A DNA stretch of 21,029 nucleotides. Source: JBBSHE01 sp038253325. Lineage in GTDB: Bacteria; Actinomycetota; Actinomycetes; Propionibacteriales; Nocardioidaceae. A program made the translations under genes and the position numbers. The notes under the pieces were generated by a model. It searched no databases. It had not been told where the DNA came from and saw only the letters and a program-made list of their open reading frames with translations. The stretch covers positions 1-21,029 of the forward strand of contig JBBSHE010000044.1 in NCBI GenBank assembly GCA_038253325.1, in the 5' to 3' direction. Shown in pieces: positions 1 through 7,856 of this stretch (positions are counted from its first letter, which is position 1; each line of letters begins with the position of its first letter).

Positions 1-1359
1 GAATCGTTGCTCGACCTCGTCGGGAACACCCCTTTGCTGAGGCTGGGCTCATCGACCGACGGGGCCCCAGGCATGGTGCTCGCGAAGGTGGAGTACTTCA
101 ATCCCGGCGGCTCGGTGAAGGACCGGATCGCCTTGCGGATGGTCGAGGCGGCGGAGAAGACCGGCGAGCTCAAGCCGGGTGGCACGATCGTCGAACCGAC
201 CTCCGGCAACACTGGAGTCGGGCTTGCCATGGTCGCGCAGGCGAAGGGTTACACGTGCGTGTTCGTGTGCCCCGACAAGGTGAGCGAGGACAAGCGGAAC
301 GTGCTCAAGGCGTACGGCGCATCGGTGGTTGTGTGCCCGACCGCGGTCGCTCCCGACCACCCGGACTCGTACTACAACACGTCCGACCGGTTGGTGAAGG
401 AGATCGAGGGGGCTTGGAAGCCCGACCAGTACTCGAACCCCAACAACCCGGTCAGCCACTACGAGACGACGGGTCCGGAGATCTGGCGACAGACGGACGG
501 GCACGTCACGCACTTCGTCGCCGGAGTGGGTACGGGCGGCACAATCAGCGGTGCCGGCCGGTACCTCAAGGAGATCTCCGACGGACGGGTCGAGGTCGTC
601 GGCGCCGACCCCGAGGGCTCCGTCTACTCCGGTGGCTCGGGCCGGCCGTACCTGGTCGAGGGCGTCGGCGAGGACTTCTGGCCGGAAGCGTACGACCGCA
701 GCATCGCCGACCGGATCATCGCCGTGTCCGACGCCGACTCGTTCTCGACGACCCGCCGCCTCGCTCTCGAGGAGTCGCTGCTCGTCGGTGGGTCCTCGGG
801 GATGGCCGCGGCCGCAGCGATCCGGCTTGCGCGCGAGGTCGATGATCCGGCCGCGGTGATCGTGGTGCTGCTTCCCGACGGGGGACGTGGGTATCTCACC
901 AAGGTCTTCGATGACGACTGGTTGGCGCGGTATGGCTTCCTCAGCCAGGGTGCCGAACGCACCGTCGGTGAGGTGCTGCGCGGCAAGTCCGGCCGGCTTC
1001 CCGACCTCGTGCACACGCACCCGAACGAGACGATCGCCGAGGCGGTCGAGATCCTTCGGGAGTACGCCGTGTCCCAGATGCCGGTGGTGCTCGCCGAGCC
1101 GCCGGTCATGGCCGCCGAGGTGGCCGGGTCCGTGAGCGAACGCGATCTCCTCGAGGCGCTGTTCAACGGGTCTGCGCGGCTGACCGACCGGGTCGGGCGA
1201 CACATGGCGGAACCGCTGCCGGGCATCGGCTCGGGTGAGCCGATCTCTGCGGCCCGCTCCGCCTTGGAGTCCGCCGACGCGGTCCTCGTACAAGAAGACG
1301 GGAAACCGGTGGGAGTACTCACCCGCCAGGACTTGTTGGGCTTCATAGCGAGGCCGTAG
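1..1359 (+). CDS. cbs: Cystathionine beta-synthase (5' end cut by window edge)
   Basis: PLP enzyme that condenses serine with homocysteine to cystathionine, the first step of reverse transsulfuration, in the cytoplasm. The frame is open to base 1 (Glu-Ser before the TTG at 7), and family members start a few residues earlier, so only a short N-terminus is missing. Counting the TTG as residue 1, the PLP lysine is K38 in NPGGSVKDR, followed by EPTSGNTGVGLA (phosphate/substrate loop) and GTGGTISGAGRYLKE. The catalytic domain ends near residue 310. Two CBS-pair repeats fill the C-terminus (about 325-450, with SQMPVV and GVLTRQDLLGF). The protein closely resembles M. tuberculosis Rv1077 over its whole length, and metB further on is the expected partner. 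An O-acetylserine-type cysteine synthase is less likely because of the CBS-pair tail. Confidence 0.95.
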   Translation, partial: ESLLDLVGNTPLLRLGSSTDGAPGMVLAKVEYFNPGGSVKDRIALRMVEAAEKTGELKPGGTIVEPTSGNTGVGLAMVAQAKGYTCVFVCPDKVSEDKRNVLKAYGASVVVCPTAVAPDHPDSYYNTSDRLVKEIEGAWKPDQYSNPNNPVSHYETTGPEIWRQTDGHVTHFVAGVGTGGTISGAGRYLKEISDGRVEVVGADPEGSVYSGGSGRPYLVEGVGEDFWPEAYDRSIADRIIAVSDADSFSTTRRLALEESLLVGGSSGMAAAAAIRLAREVDDPAAVIVVLLPDGGRGYLTKVFDDDWLARYGFLSQGAERTVGEVLRGKSGRLPDLVHTHPNETIAEAVEILREYAVSQMPVVLAEPPVMAAEVAGSVSERDLLEALFNGSARLTDRVGRHMAEPLPGIGSGEPISAARSALESADAVLVQEDGKPVGVLTRQDLLGFIARP

Positions 1360-1373
1360 CGACCGTGCCGGCC

Positions 1374-1383
1374 AGGAGGAGGA
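1374..1383 (+). promoter_or_regulatory. Strong ribosome binding site for the PPOX gene
   Basis: AGGAGGAGGA lies 5 nt before the ATG at 1389. It selects this start over upstream in-frame near-start codons. It falls in the 29-nt gap after cbs, so co-transcription with cbs is likely. Confidence 0.8.
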
Positions 1384-1388
1384 CCCCC

Positions 1389-1814
1389 ATGACACCCATC
1401 GACCGCCGGCACGAGGAGTCGTTCAACGGCTCACATCTCGGCGCCCTGGTCACCTTGAAGCGCGACGGCCGTCCGCAGATCTCAAACGTCTTGTTCGACT
1501 ATGACAGCGACGCGACGACGATCCGGATCTCCGTAACGGACGACCGGGCCAAGACAGCGAACGTCCGACGCGATCCGCGGGTGAGCTTCTATGTGAGCAG
1601 CGCGGACGGTTGGTCCTACGCCGTCGCCGAGGGCACCGCGACGCTCTCCCCCGTCGCCACCGCGACCGATGACGCGACGGTCCAGCAGCTTATCGACCTC
1701 TACCGCGCGACCAGCGGCGAGCATCCCGACTGGGACGACTACCGCGCGGCGATGGTGCGCGACAAGCGCCTCGTCCTGACGGTCACCGTGGTCCGGACGT
1801 ACGGCCCGGGCTAG
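1389..1814 (+). CDS. PPOX-class F420/FMN-dependent oxidoreductase
   Basis: A 141-aa split-barrel protein of the pyridoxamine 5'-phosphate oxidase-like superfamily. It most resembles the short actinobacterial F420-binding type (TIGR03618, Rv1155-like). Visible marks are LGALVTLKRDGRPQISNV near the N-terminus, the KTANVRRDPRVSFYV strand-turn-strand that contacts the cofactor, and the C-terminal RDKRLVLTVTVVRTYG. The ATG at 1389 is fixed by a strong ribosome binding site. The family reduces varied small molecules with F420H2 or binds flavin; the substrate here is unknown. It follows cbs by 29 nt and may share its transcript, although the functions are not evidently linked. Confidence 0.85.
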   Translation: MTPIDRRHEESFNGSHLGALVTLKRDGRPQISNVLFDYDSDATTIRISVTDDRAKTANVRRDPRVSFYVSSADGWSYAVAEGTATLSPVATATDDATVQQLIDLYRATSGEHPDWDDYRAAMVRDKRLVLTVTVVRTYGPG

Positions 1815-1869
1815 CGACCGATCTCGTCGCCGATGCGGACTCCCGCTTCAGGACGGGAAGAATGTAGGC

Positions 1870-2439
1870 ATGAGCGACACGACCCCAGCCCACATGGATA
1901 CCGCAGAGCGCTACCGCCGACTGGCGGCGGCCATGACCGACAAGGTCGAACAGGTTCGGCCGGACCATTGGACGAACCGGACTCCTTGCAGCGACTGGGA
2001 CGTGCGGGCCCTGGTCGGACATCTGGTGGCGACCCAGGGAATGTTCGCGAAGATGGTCGGCCTCGAGCTCGAACCGGGCCCCGATGTGTCCGACGACCCG
2101 GTCGGTGCCTGGGTAGCCGTGCGCGACCAGATGCAGACCCTCCTCGACGATCCGGCGACGGCGAACCGCGAGTTCGAAGGCATCTTCGGTCCGAGCACGC
2201 TCGTTGGCGCGGTGGACCGATTTCTGTGTCTCGACCTGAACATCCATCGCTGGGACCTGTCTCGCGGGCTCGGCGTCGACGACCGGATCGAGCCGGCCGA
2301 GATCGAACGAATCCGGGCGGATCTCGACGTGCTCGGCGAGATGATCCGCTCGCGGGGCACCTGCGGACCGGCCGTGGAGGTGCCCAACGAGGCCGACGAA
2401 CAGGACAAGCTCCTCGGCTATCTCGGCCGCAGGCCCTGA
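1870..2439 (+). CDS. TIGR03086-family metal-binding protein (DinB/MDMPI-like fold)
   Basis: A 189-aa cytoplasmic protein of the actinobacterial family related to mycothiol-dependent maleylpyruvate isomerase and DinB-like four-helix bundles. It shows the N-terminal helix motif TPCSDWDVRALVGHL with candidate metal ligand H51, and a second ligand cluster DLNIHRWDLSRG (D122, H126). The family is proposed to be thiol (mycothiol)-dependent, which fits a mycothiol-producing host, but the reaction is unknown. The start is the ATG at 1870, with a weak GGGAAG nine nucleotides upstream. It is convergent with the MBL-fold gene across about 80 bp. Confidence 0.8.
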   Translation: MSDTTPAHMDTAERYRRLAAAMTDKVEQVRPDHWTNRTPCSDWDVRALVGHLVATQGMFAKMVGLELEPGPDVSDDPVGAWVAVRDQMQTLLDDPATANREFEGIFGPSTLVGAVDRFLCLDLNIHRWDLSRGLGVDDRIEPAEIERIRADLDVLGEMIRSRGTCGPAVEVPNEADEQDKLLGYLGRRP

Positions 2440-2488
2440 CGGCGTCCGAGCAGCGACGTACGCGACCTGGTTGCCCAAGACCAGACGG

Positions 2489-2508
2489 GCTGCGTCGGAT
2501 GCCGCAGC
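2489..2508. terminator. Possible bidirectional hairpin between convergent genes
   Basis: GCTGCG (2489-2494) and CGCAGC (2503-2508) form a 6-bp GC-rich stem with an 8-nt loop, between the stop of the TIGR03086 gene and the stop of the MBL gene. There is no T-run, so intrinsic termination is only a guess from position. Confidence 0.3.
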
Positions 2509-2519
2509 TCGGTTGAGCC

Positions 2520-3515
2520 TCAGCCGTCGGTACGGCGGCTCTGTCCGGGCGCGAACGCGGACACGACGACGTTGCGAGTCCGGTCCCAAGCCCCACGCGC
2601 CATCTGCAGCGCGATGCCTGCCCGGCAGGGCCCGTTGAAGATGATGAAGTCGTCGAAACGGTGGACTCCGGGTCGGTGGGCGACCGTGATCGCCGCATCA
2701 CGTACCGCCGTCAGTCGCCCGACATTCATCGGCAGCGCCGCCTCGTCCGGCTGGTAGGTCGAACCCATCGGATAGTCCCTGCCGGCTTGCCTGCGCATCT
2801 CGACGTGGCAGCCCATGACGTGCGTCACGTCGCGCGATCCGGCGAAAAACACCAGTCGCTGCAGACTGTCGACGAGCGCGTTCATGTCTGCGACGTACAG
2901 CCGGCCGGGATACACGGTGTCTCCGGTGAGCAGGAACCCCGTCCACGGGTCGAACACGGCGACCGACGTCTCGTGATGGCCTGGACAGCCGGTCACCTCC
3001 AGAACGCGTCCACCGAGGTCGAAGGTGACGACCTCGTCGGGCCATCGGTCGAACCCGAGGAAGGACCGTACCGCCGCCAGATCCGTGCCGACGACGGTCG
3101 TGTGCGGCCGACCGGCGAACTGCGCGTCGCCGGTGATGTGGTCACGGTGCGCGTGTGTGTGGGCAACGACCAGGTCGTACCCGTCGCGCGGGTTGGCGTC
3201 GAGCCAGGACTCGACGACCTCGTCGACGACCTGCCGCAGCGGAAATCTGCTGGGATCCTTGGTCGCACCGGTGTCGAGCAGCAGCGCGCGGTCGTTGCCG
3301 AACAGCAGGTACATGAACGGCGCCTCGAAACTCACGGTCATGCTCTGCCGCAGGATGTACGTGTGCGGGTCGCAGCGGTGTACCTGGATGAGCGGGTCGG
3401 CGCCACGCTTCCGGTCGATCGAGCCGTGGATCCACTCCACATTCAGGTCTGGCGCCGTTCGCGCACCCGTCGAGAAGTCGAGACCAGGCCCATCGTCGGC
3501 ATTCATGGCGCCCAT
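2520..3515 (-). CDS. Metallo-beta-lactamase-fold hydrolase
   Basis: A 331-aa cytoplasmic MBL-fold protein (no signal peptide). The metal-binding signature THAHRDH is intact (H121, H123, D125, H126). It is followed by CPGHHETS (H181/H182 region), LLTGDT (D199) and GCHVEM (H237), so a di-metal site can form. The C-terminal 90 residues (YQPDEAALPM...FIIFNGPCRAG) are outside the core and I do not recognise them as a named domain. The reading frame stays open far upstream, but that part is antisense to the methyltransferase. The ATG at 3515 is chosen, with a second ATG at 3506 equally possible; neither has a clear ribosome binding site. The gene is divergent from the methyltransferase by 60 bp. 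Substrate unknown; thioesterase, lactonase and phosphodiesterase activities all occur in this fold. Confidence 0.85.
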   Translation of the reverse strand: MGAMNADDGPGLDFSTGARTAPDLNVEWIHGSIDRKRGADPLIQVHRCDPHTYILRQSMTVSFEAPFMYLLFGNDRALLLDTGATKDPSRFPLRQVVDEVVESWLDANPRDGYDLVVAHTHAHRDHITGDAQFAGRPHTTVVGTDLAAVRSFLGFDRWPDEVVTFDLGGRVLEVTGCPGHHETSVAVFDPWTGFLLTGDTVYPGRLYVADMNALVDSLQRLVFFAGSRDVTHVMGCHVEMRRQAGRDYPMGSTYQPDEAALPMNVGRLTAVRDAAITVAHRPGVHRFDDFIIFNGPCRAGIALQMARGAWDRTRNVVVSAFAPGQSRRTDG

Positions 3516-3562
3516 GGTCGCAGGGTCCGAAACCACTGTCGGAGGGTGGCGGCCGCGGCGAC

Positions 3563-3576
3563 TAGCCTCGTACCTG
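3563..3576 (+). promoter_or_regulatory. Candidate leaderless promoter of the RNA methyltransferase
   Basis: TAGCCT (3563-3568) fits the actinobacterial -10 consensus TANNNT and ends 7 nt before the GTG at 3576. No Shine-Dalgarno sequence precedes that GTG. No convincing -35 box is seen. The spacing places transcription start at or next to the start codon. Confidence 0.5.
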
Positions 3577-4847
3577 TGTCCGTCGATGAAGCCAGGTCGG
3601 TCGAGCATGCAGACGGTGTGCCGGCGAACCTCGTCGGCGAGGTCGTGGAGCTCGACATCGACGCGGTCGCCCATGGTGGCCACTGCGTCGGACGGTACGA
3701 GGGCCGAGTCGTCTTCGTTCGCCACACCTTGCCCGGTGAACGCGTGCGGGCGCAGGTCACCGAGGGCGCTGAGACGTCCTCGTACCTGCGCGCCGACGCG
3801 ATCGAGATCCTTCGCCCGGCGCTGGGACGAGTGGAGCGCCGGTGCGCTGTATCCGGACCCGGTGGGTGCGGCGGATGCGACTTCCAGCATGTCGACCTGC
3901 CGACCCAGCGTGCGCTGCTCGGCAGCGTCGTGTCGGAACAGCTGCGGCGGCTCGCGGGCATCGAGTACGACGTGGTTGTCGAGGACCCCGACGGCGGTGA
4001 CGGGCTGGGATGGCGTACCAGGGTCGACTTCGCGGTCGACCCCGAGCATCGGCTCGGCCTTCACCGACACCGTTCGCACGACGTCGTCGCGGTCGACCCG
4101 TGCCCGATCGCCCACCCGGCGCTCGCCGACCTGACGGCGCACCGGTGGTACGCCGACCGCGTCGAGGCAGTGGTGTCGTCGGCCGGCGAACGGCTGGCGA
4201 TCGTGCGCAATGCTGGCCGATCGCTGCCCCGGCTCGACCTGGACGGAGTCGTCGACGCCGACGGACGCCGCATCAAGGGCCGCGGCCATGTACGGGAACG
4301 GGTCCGCGGCCGCGAGTTCCGGGTGACGGCCGGAAGCTTCTGGCAGGTGCACCCGGCCGCCGCGGACACGCTGGTCGGCGCCGTGCTGGAGATGGCAGGG
4401 GTCCGACCAGGTGAGCGGGTCGTTGATCTCTATGCGGGTGTCGGGCTGTTCACGGCGTTCCTCGCCGAGCAGGTCGGCGCCAATGGTGTCGTCCTCAGTG
4501 TCGAGTCGGACCCTCGAGCCGCCCGCGACGCACGTCGCAACCTGCACGGGTCGGCGAACGTACGCCTGGTGGCATCAAGGGTCGAGGTCGGGCTGCGGCA
4601 GCTCGAGGACACGTGGGACGTCGTGGTCCTCGACCCGCCACGTACGGGCGCACGGCCGGGTGTGGTGCGAGCGGTCACGGGTCTGCGGCCCTCCCGAGTG
4701 GTGTACGTCGCCTGTGATCCAGCGTCGTTCGCGCGCGATGTTGCGACGTTCGCCGATCAGGGGTATCGGCTGGCGCGGCTGCGCGCGTTCGACCTGTTCC
4801 CGATGACGCACCACGTCGAGTGCGTCGCATTGTTGTCGCCGGCGTGA
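3576..4847 (+). CDS. Class I SAM-dependent RNA (uracil-5-)methyltransferase, TrmA/RlmC/RlmD family
   Basis: A 423-aa enzyme expected to methylate C5 of a uridine in tRNA or 23S rRNA. Domains in order: N-terminal TRAM RNA-binding domain (about 20-76); four cysteines for a 4Fe-4S cluster (C90, C98, C101 in CGGCDFQH, and C176 in VDPCPIAHP); a RumA-like central domain; and a Rossmann methyltransferase domain with the SAM loop DLYAGVGLFT (284-293) and DPPRTG (353-358). The catalytic cysteine is C380 in YVACDPASFARD, and the general base is E415 in THHVE. All key residues are present. The GTG at 3576 sits 7 nt after a -10-like box; a GTG at 3618 just before the TRAM domain is the alternative. Which RNA position is modified cannot be told from sequence. 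Confidence 0.93.
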   Translation: MSVDEARSVEHADGVPANLVGEVVELDIDAVAHGGHCVGRYEGRVVFVRHTLPGERVRAQVTEGAETSSYLRADAIEILRPALGRVERRCAVSGPGGCGGCDFQHVDLPTQRALLGSVVSEQLRRLAGIEYDVVVEDPDGGDGLGWRTRVDFAVDPEHRLGLHRHRSHDVVAVDPCPIAHPALADLTAHRWYADRVEAVVSSAGERLAIVRNAGRSLPRLDLDGVVDADGRRIKGRGHVRERVRGREFRVTAGSFWQVHPAAADTLVGAVLEMAGVRPGERVVDLYAGVGLFTAFLAEQVGANGVVLSVESDPRAARDARRNLHGSANVRLVASRVEVGLRQLEDTWDVVVLDPPRTGARPGVVRAVTGLRPSRVVYVACDPASFARDVATFADQGYRLARLRAFDLFPMTHHVECVALLSPA

Positions 4848-4915
4848 TTCGCGGCTCGTCCGGTCACCTGCGCGCACGGCTGCGCCGGCTGCGGCTGGCT
4901 CGCGTTAGGCGTCTA

Positions 4916-4958
4916 TGGCTGGGAGTTCGTGAGGTGATACTCCGCGTTCTCCCAGCCA
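4916..4958. terminator. Likely bidirectional terminator hairpin
   Basis: TGGCTGGGAG (4916-4925) and CTCCCAGCCA (4949-4958) form a perfect 10-bp stem around a 23-nt loop. The hairpin lies between the methyltransferase stop (4847) and the msrA stop (4965), which converge. There is no U-tract, as is usual in high-GC actinobacteria. Confidence 0.55.
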
Positions 4959-4964
4959 CAGCGG

Positions 4965-5606
4965 TCAGGAGTCGGCGTACCTCACCCCGGTGGTGTGGAT
5001 CGGGCAGTAGCCGTACGGGTTCTTCGCGAGGTACTGCTGGTGGTAGTCCTCGGCGTAGTAGTACGCCTGCAGCGGCTCGATCGCGGTGGTGATCTCGCCG
5101 TAGCCCCTCGCGGCCACCGCGCGCTGGTACGTATCGCGCGACGCCTCCGCCTGCGCTTGCTGCTCCTCGCTCGTGGTGAGGATCACCGAGCGGTACTGGC
5201 TCCCGACGTCGTTGCCCTGCCGCATCCCCTGGGTCGGGTCGTGGTTCTCCCAGAACACCCGCAGCAGGTCGGCGTACGACACCTTGGCGGGGTCGAAGAC
5301 GACCCGGACCACCTCGGCCTGCCCGGTGCGACCGCTGCACACCTCTTCGTACGTCGGGTTCGGCGTCAGTCCACCGGCGTACCCGACCGATGTCGAGTAG
5401 ACGCCCGGCACCTCCCAGAACGTCTTCTCCTCGCCCCAGAAGCAGCCGAGGCCGAACACCGCGACGCCGAAGCCTTCGGGTACCGGGCCCTCGAGCGGTG
5501 TCTTCAGCATGTGATGCTCCGCCGGAACGGAGAACGGACGCGACGAGCGTCCGGGCAGCGCGGAATCAGCGTCGGGAAGCTTTGACTTGGAGCGGTTGAA
5601 CAACAC
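4965..5606 (-). CDS. msrA: Peptide-methionine (S)-S-oxide reductase
   Basis: A 213-aa cytoplasmic repair enzyme that reduces methionine-S-sulfoxide in proteins or as free amino acid. The catalytic cysteine is C55 in GLGCFWGEEK. The family core follows (VGYAGG, NPTYEEVCSGRTGQAEVV, VFWENHDPT, GNDVGSQYRS). A C-terminal cysteine, C201 in GYCPIH, could act in recycling. The GTG at 5606 is chosen because AAGGAGA lies 4 nt upstream and because MLFNRSKSKLP matches the usual N-terminus of actinobacterial MsrA. The frame extends 12 codons further, to an ATG at 5642 inside a tandem repeat array. The gene is transcribed alone and ends at a shared hairpin. Confidence 0.95.
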   Translation of the reverse strand: MLFNRSKSKLPDADSALPGRSSRPFSVPAEHHMLKTPLEGPVPEGFGVAVFGLGCFWGEEKTFWEVPGVYSTSVGYAGGLTPNPTYEEVCSGRTGQAEVVRVVFDPAKVSYADLLRVFWENHDPTQGMRQGNDVGSQYRSVILTTSEEQQAQAEASRDTYQRAVAARGYGEITTAIEPLQAYYYAEDYHQQYLAKNPYGYCPIHTTGVRYADS

Positions 5607-5610
5607 GCGT

Positions 5611-5617
5611 TCTCCTT
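5611..5617 (-). promoter_or_regulatory. Ribosome binding site deciding the msrA start
   Basis: On the minus strand AAGGAGA lies 4 nt before the GTG at 5606. This supports GTG 5606 over the ATG at 5642, which has no such site. Confidence 0.75.
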
Positions 5618-5626
5618 GGGGGCTGT

Positions 5627-5711
5627 ACTTCGAGGTGGCCATTGCTTCGAGGTGTCCGCTACTTCGAGGTGTCCGTTACTTCGAGGTGGCCCTTGCTTCG
5701 AGGTGTCCGTT
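5627..5711. repeat. Five 17-bp tandem repeats upstream of msrA
   Basis: Five head-to-tail copies of ACTTCGAGGTGTCCGTT start at 5627, 5644, 5661, 5678 and 5695. A core CTTCGAGGTGKCC is invariant apart from one G/T position. Other differences are at the first base (A or G) and the last three. There are no spacers, so it is not a CRISPR array. The period is not a multiple of three, so it does not encode a simple repeat in one frame. It ends 10 bp upstream of the msrA ribosome binding site and thus lies in the msrA leader or promoter. Confidence 0.9.
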
Positions 5712-5909
5712 ACTCGCGTCAACCACCCCTCCCGCCCGGCTGTTCCCCGCGCTCCACAGTGTCAGCGGTTCGTAAGGGCTTCCCACCACCCCGTAGGTGT
5801 TCGCTCGCCAGACTGCCCCAAACGCACCGAAGATTCGGGAACCGCTGATTCCGCCCGAGCGGGCTGGTAGCGTCACAGATAGGTTTCTACGCTCGGGTGT
5901 GGGCCTGGA
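5712..5909. other. Intergenic region between msrA repeats and phosphoesterase gene
   Basis: Together with the repeat array this makes about 300 bp without a supported gene. It should contain the divergent promoters of msrA (minus) and the phosphoesterase (plus). A -10-like TACGCT at 5888-5893 lies 16 nt before the TTG at 5910. Short frames here have no codon or motif support. Confidence 0.5.
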
Positions 5910-7856
5910 TTGGTGGTGGGCCCGTTGGCTCCCAGAGCGTCTCGCGTCCGTCGACGTGGGGTTGTCAGCGTTGCCCTGCTCGCGCTGATCACCCTCGGCC
6001 TGGGGAGGCCACCGCCTGCCGACAGCGATACCCAACCGGCATTGTGCGGCACCGCCGTTGGAGCGAGCCCCCACATCACCAAGGTGCTGTGGATCATGAT
6101 GGAGAACACGTCGTACGGTGGCGGGTCGACACAGATCCCCGGGTCGCCAAGCGCAAGCTACATCGACGGCACCTTGCTGCCTCAGTGCGGCAGTACGTCC
6201 AACTACCACGCGGTGACGCATCCGAGCTATCCGAACTATCTCGCGGCGACCAGCGGCGACACACAAGGCTTGTCGAAAGACGCTCTCGGCTACTTTGCGG
6301 CACCAAGTGTGTTCTCCCAGGTCGACCCTTCGTGGCGCGCGTACCAGGAGTTCATGCAGCAGCCGTGTCATCACTACGGGCTGACGGGGGATTCGACGAC
6401 CCACCAGTACTACGTCGGCAAACACAACCCCGCCGCCTCGTACTCCGCGCTACCAGTGGGCGCACCGACGGCGGGTGATTGCACGTCGAATGATGTTCCG
6501 ATGGGATCGACGTCAGCTGGATCTCTGATCGGTGACGTCCAGTCGGGCACGTTGCCGTCGTTCGGCATGATCACGCCCGGGCTGTGCGACGACATGCACG
6601 GGCTGCCATCGGGGGACACGGCGTGTCCCGACACGATCGCCGCAGGTGACCGTTGGCTGGCCACCTGGATACCGCTTCTGACGGCAGGACCGGACTACGC
6701 CGGGGGCAACCTGCTCATCGACATCGTCTGGGACGAGGGCCGCGGCGCTACGGTGCCGACGGGCGGCGACTGCATGGCGTCCGCCTCGACTGACTGCATC
6801 GTTCCCAACATCGTCATCTCGCCTTACACCCCGCACACGGTGACGGCCACCAATTACTCGCACTACTCGTTGCTGCGGACGACCGAGCAGTTGCTCGGGG
6901 TGTCCTATCTCGGCCATGCAGCCGACCCGGGTACGAATGACATGTGCGCCGACTTCGGCCTGTGCGCGACGCAGCCCCGACCGCCGACGGCGTCGTTCAC
7001 GGTCGCCTGCACCCAGCTCAGCTGCTCGACCGACGGCAGCGGCTCGAGTGCTCCCGGCAGCACCATCACGAGCTACACCTGGGACTTCGGCGACAGCAGC
7101 AGTGCGAGCGGACCGACGGCAACCCACGTCTATGCCCAAGCCGGCAGTTATCTGATTTCGTTGACAGTGGCGAACGAAGCGGGCCTGACCGGGTCCACCA
7201 CCCGGAGTGTGAACGTCTCCTCGAGCGGCGTCCCGATCAGCTTCCGCGCCTCGGCATCGACGAAGGGTTATGCGACGAGTGAGACGCTCACGGTGCCGGC
7301 CGCGGTGCGCTCCGGCGACGGCATGCTGCTGGTCGCGACCGGCGGGCACGGCGCGTCCCTTACCGGTCCCGGCGGCTGGACCCTCGTCAGTAACGTCAAC
7401 AACAGCTCGATCACGACGACGCTCTGGAGCAGGGTAGCGACCGCGGCCGACGCCGGACAGCAGGTGACCGTCGGCTTCGGCGATATCCACAAGGGCAGCG
7501 TCCAACTGCTGGCGTACTCCGGAACGAGCACGGCTGCACCGGTTGCCACCGTCGCACGAACCGCAACAAGTGGCAGTACGTCGTCACCGACGACTCCGAC
7601 CGTGACGGTTGCTGCAGACAGCAGCTGGTTGGTGTCGTACTGGGCCGCCAAGTCCACGGCGATCACCAGCATGACCCCGCCCGGTGGCGAACTGGTGCGC
7701 AGCACTGCGTACGGCACCGGCGGCGGCCGCATCACCTCCGTCGCCTCGGACAAGGGCTCGGCGGTCCCAGCTGGCACGGCCGGTGGACTCACCGCCACCA
7801 CGAACCAACCTGAGACAGCCGGGACAAACTGGAGCATCGTGTTGGCCGCGGCCTAG
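5910..7856 (+). CDS. Secreted phosphoesterase/acid-phosphatase-like protein with PKD domain
   Basis: A 648-aa exported protein. The N-terminus has a signal peptide: basic RVRRR, then VVSVALLALITLG, with cleavage probably around 35-45. The alkaline-phosphatase-fold phosphoesterase domain (PF04185 type, about 56-345) has its metal and nucleophile motifs: MMENTSYG (E65, N66), THPSYPNYLA (103-112, nucleophile region), DIVWDEG (D275, E276) and SHYSLLRT (H318). A PKD domain follows (about 358-437, with SYTWDFGDSS and the THVYAQAGSY strand). The last 200 residues are a Ser/Thr/Gly-rich beta module seen in other secreted actinobacterial proteins, not one I can name. There is no sortase motif or C-terminal membrane anchor. 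The start is uncertain among TTG 5910, GTG 5913 and GTG 5916. A phosphomonoesterase or phospholipase C-like role is likely; the substrate is unknown. Confidence 0.85.
   Translation: MVVGPLAPRASRVRRRGVVSVALLALITLGLGRPPPADSDTQPALCGTAVGASPHITKVLWIMMENTSYGGGSTQIPGSPSASYIDGTLLPQCGSTSNYHAVTHPSYPNYLAATSGDTQGLSKDALGYFAAPSVFSQVDPSWRAYQEFMQQPCHHYGLTGDSTTHQYYVGKHNPAASYSALPVGAPTAGDCTSNDVPMGSTSAGSLIGDVQSGTLPSFGMITPGLCDDMHGLPSGDTACPDTIAAGDRWLATWIPLLTAGPDYAGGNLLIDIVWDEGRGATVPTGGDCMASASTDCIVPNIVISPYTPHTVTATNYSHYSLLRTTEQLLGVSYLGHAADPGTNDMCADFGLCATQPRPPTASFTVACTQLSCSTDGSGSSAPGSTITSYTWDFGDSSSASGPTATHVYAQAGSYLISLTVANEAGLTGSTTRSVNVSSSGVPISFRASASTKGYATSETLTVPAAVRSGDGMLLVATGGHGASLTGPGGWTLVSNVNNSSITTTLWSRVATAADAGQQVTVGFGDIHKGSVQLLAYSGTSTAAPVATVARTATSGSTSSPTTPTVTVAADSSWLVSYWAAKSTAITSMTPPGGELVRSTAYGTGGGRITSVASDKGSAVPAGTAGGLTATTNQPETAGTNWSIVLAAA

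Noticed and set aside
49..1395. Long minus-strand frame antisense to cbs
   Set aside because: It has no recognisable motif, is Arg/Val/Asp-rich as expected of a high-GC shadow frame, and lies opposite a clear cbs.
3516..4547. N-terminal extension of the MBL-fold protein by about 344 residues
   Set aside because: The extra part is antisense to the RNA methyltransferase, has no domain, and the MBL domain is complete without it.
5627..5711. CRISPR array
   Set aside because: Units are directly adjacent 17-mers without spacers, and no cas genes are present.
5853..5864. GCCCGAGCGGGC palindrome as a hairpin or operator upstream of the phosphoesterase
   Set aside because: It has a two-base centre, so it cannot form a normal RNA loop, and such GC palindromes arise often by chance here.
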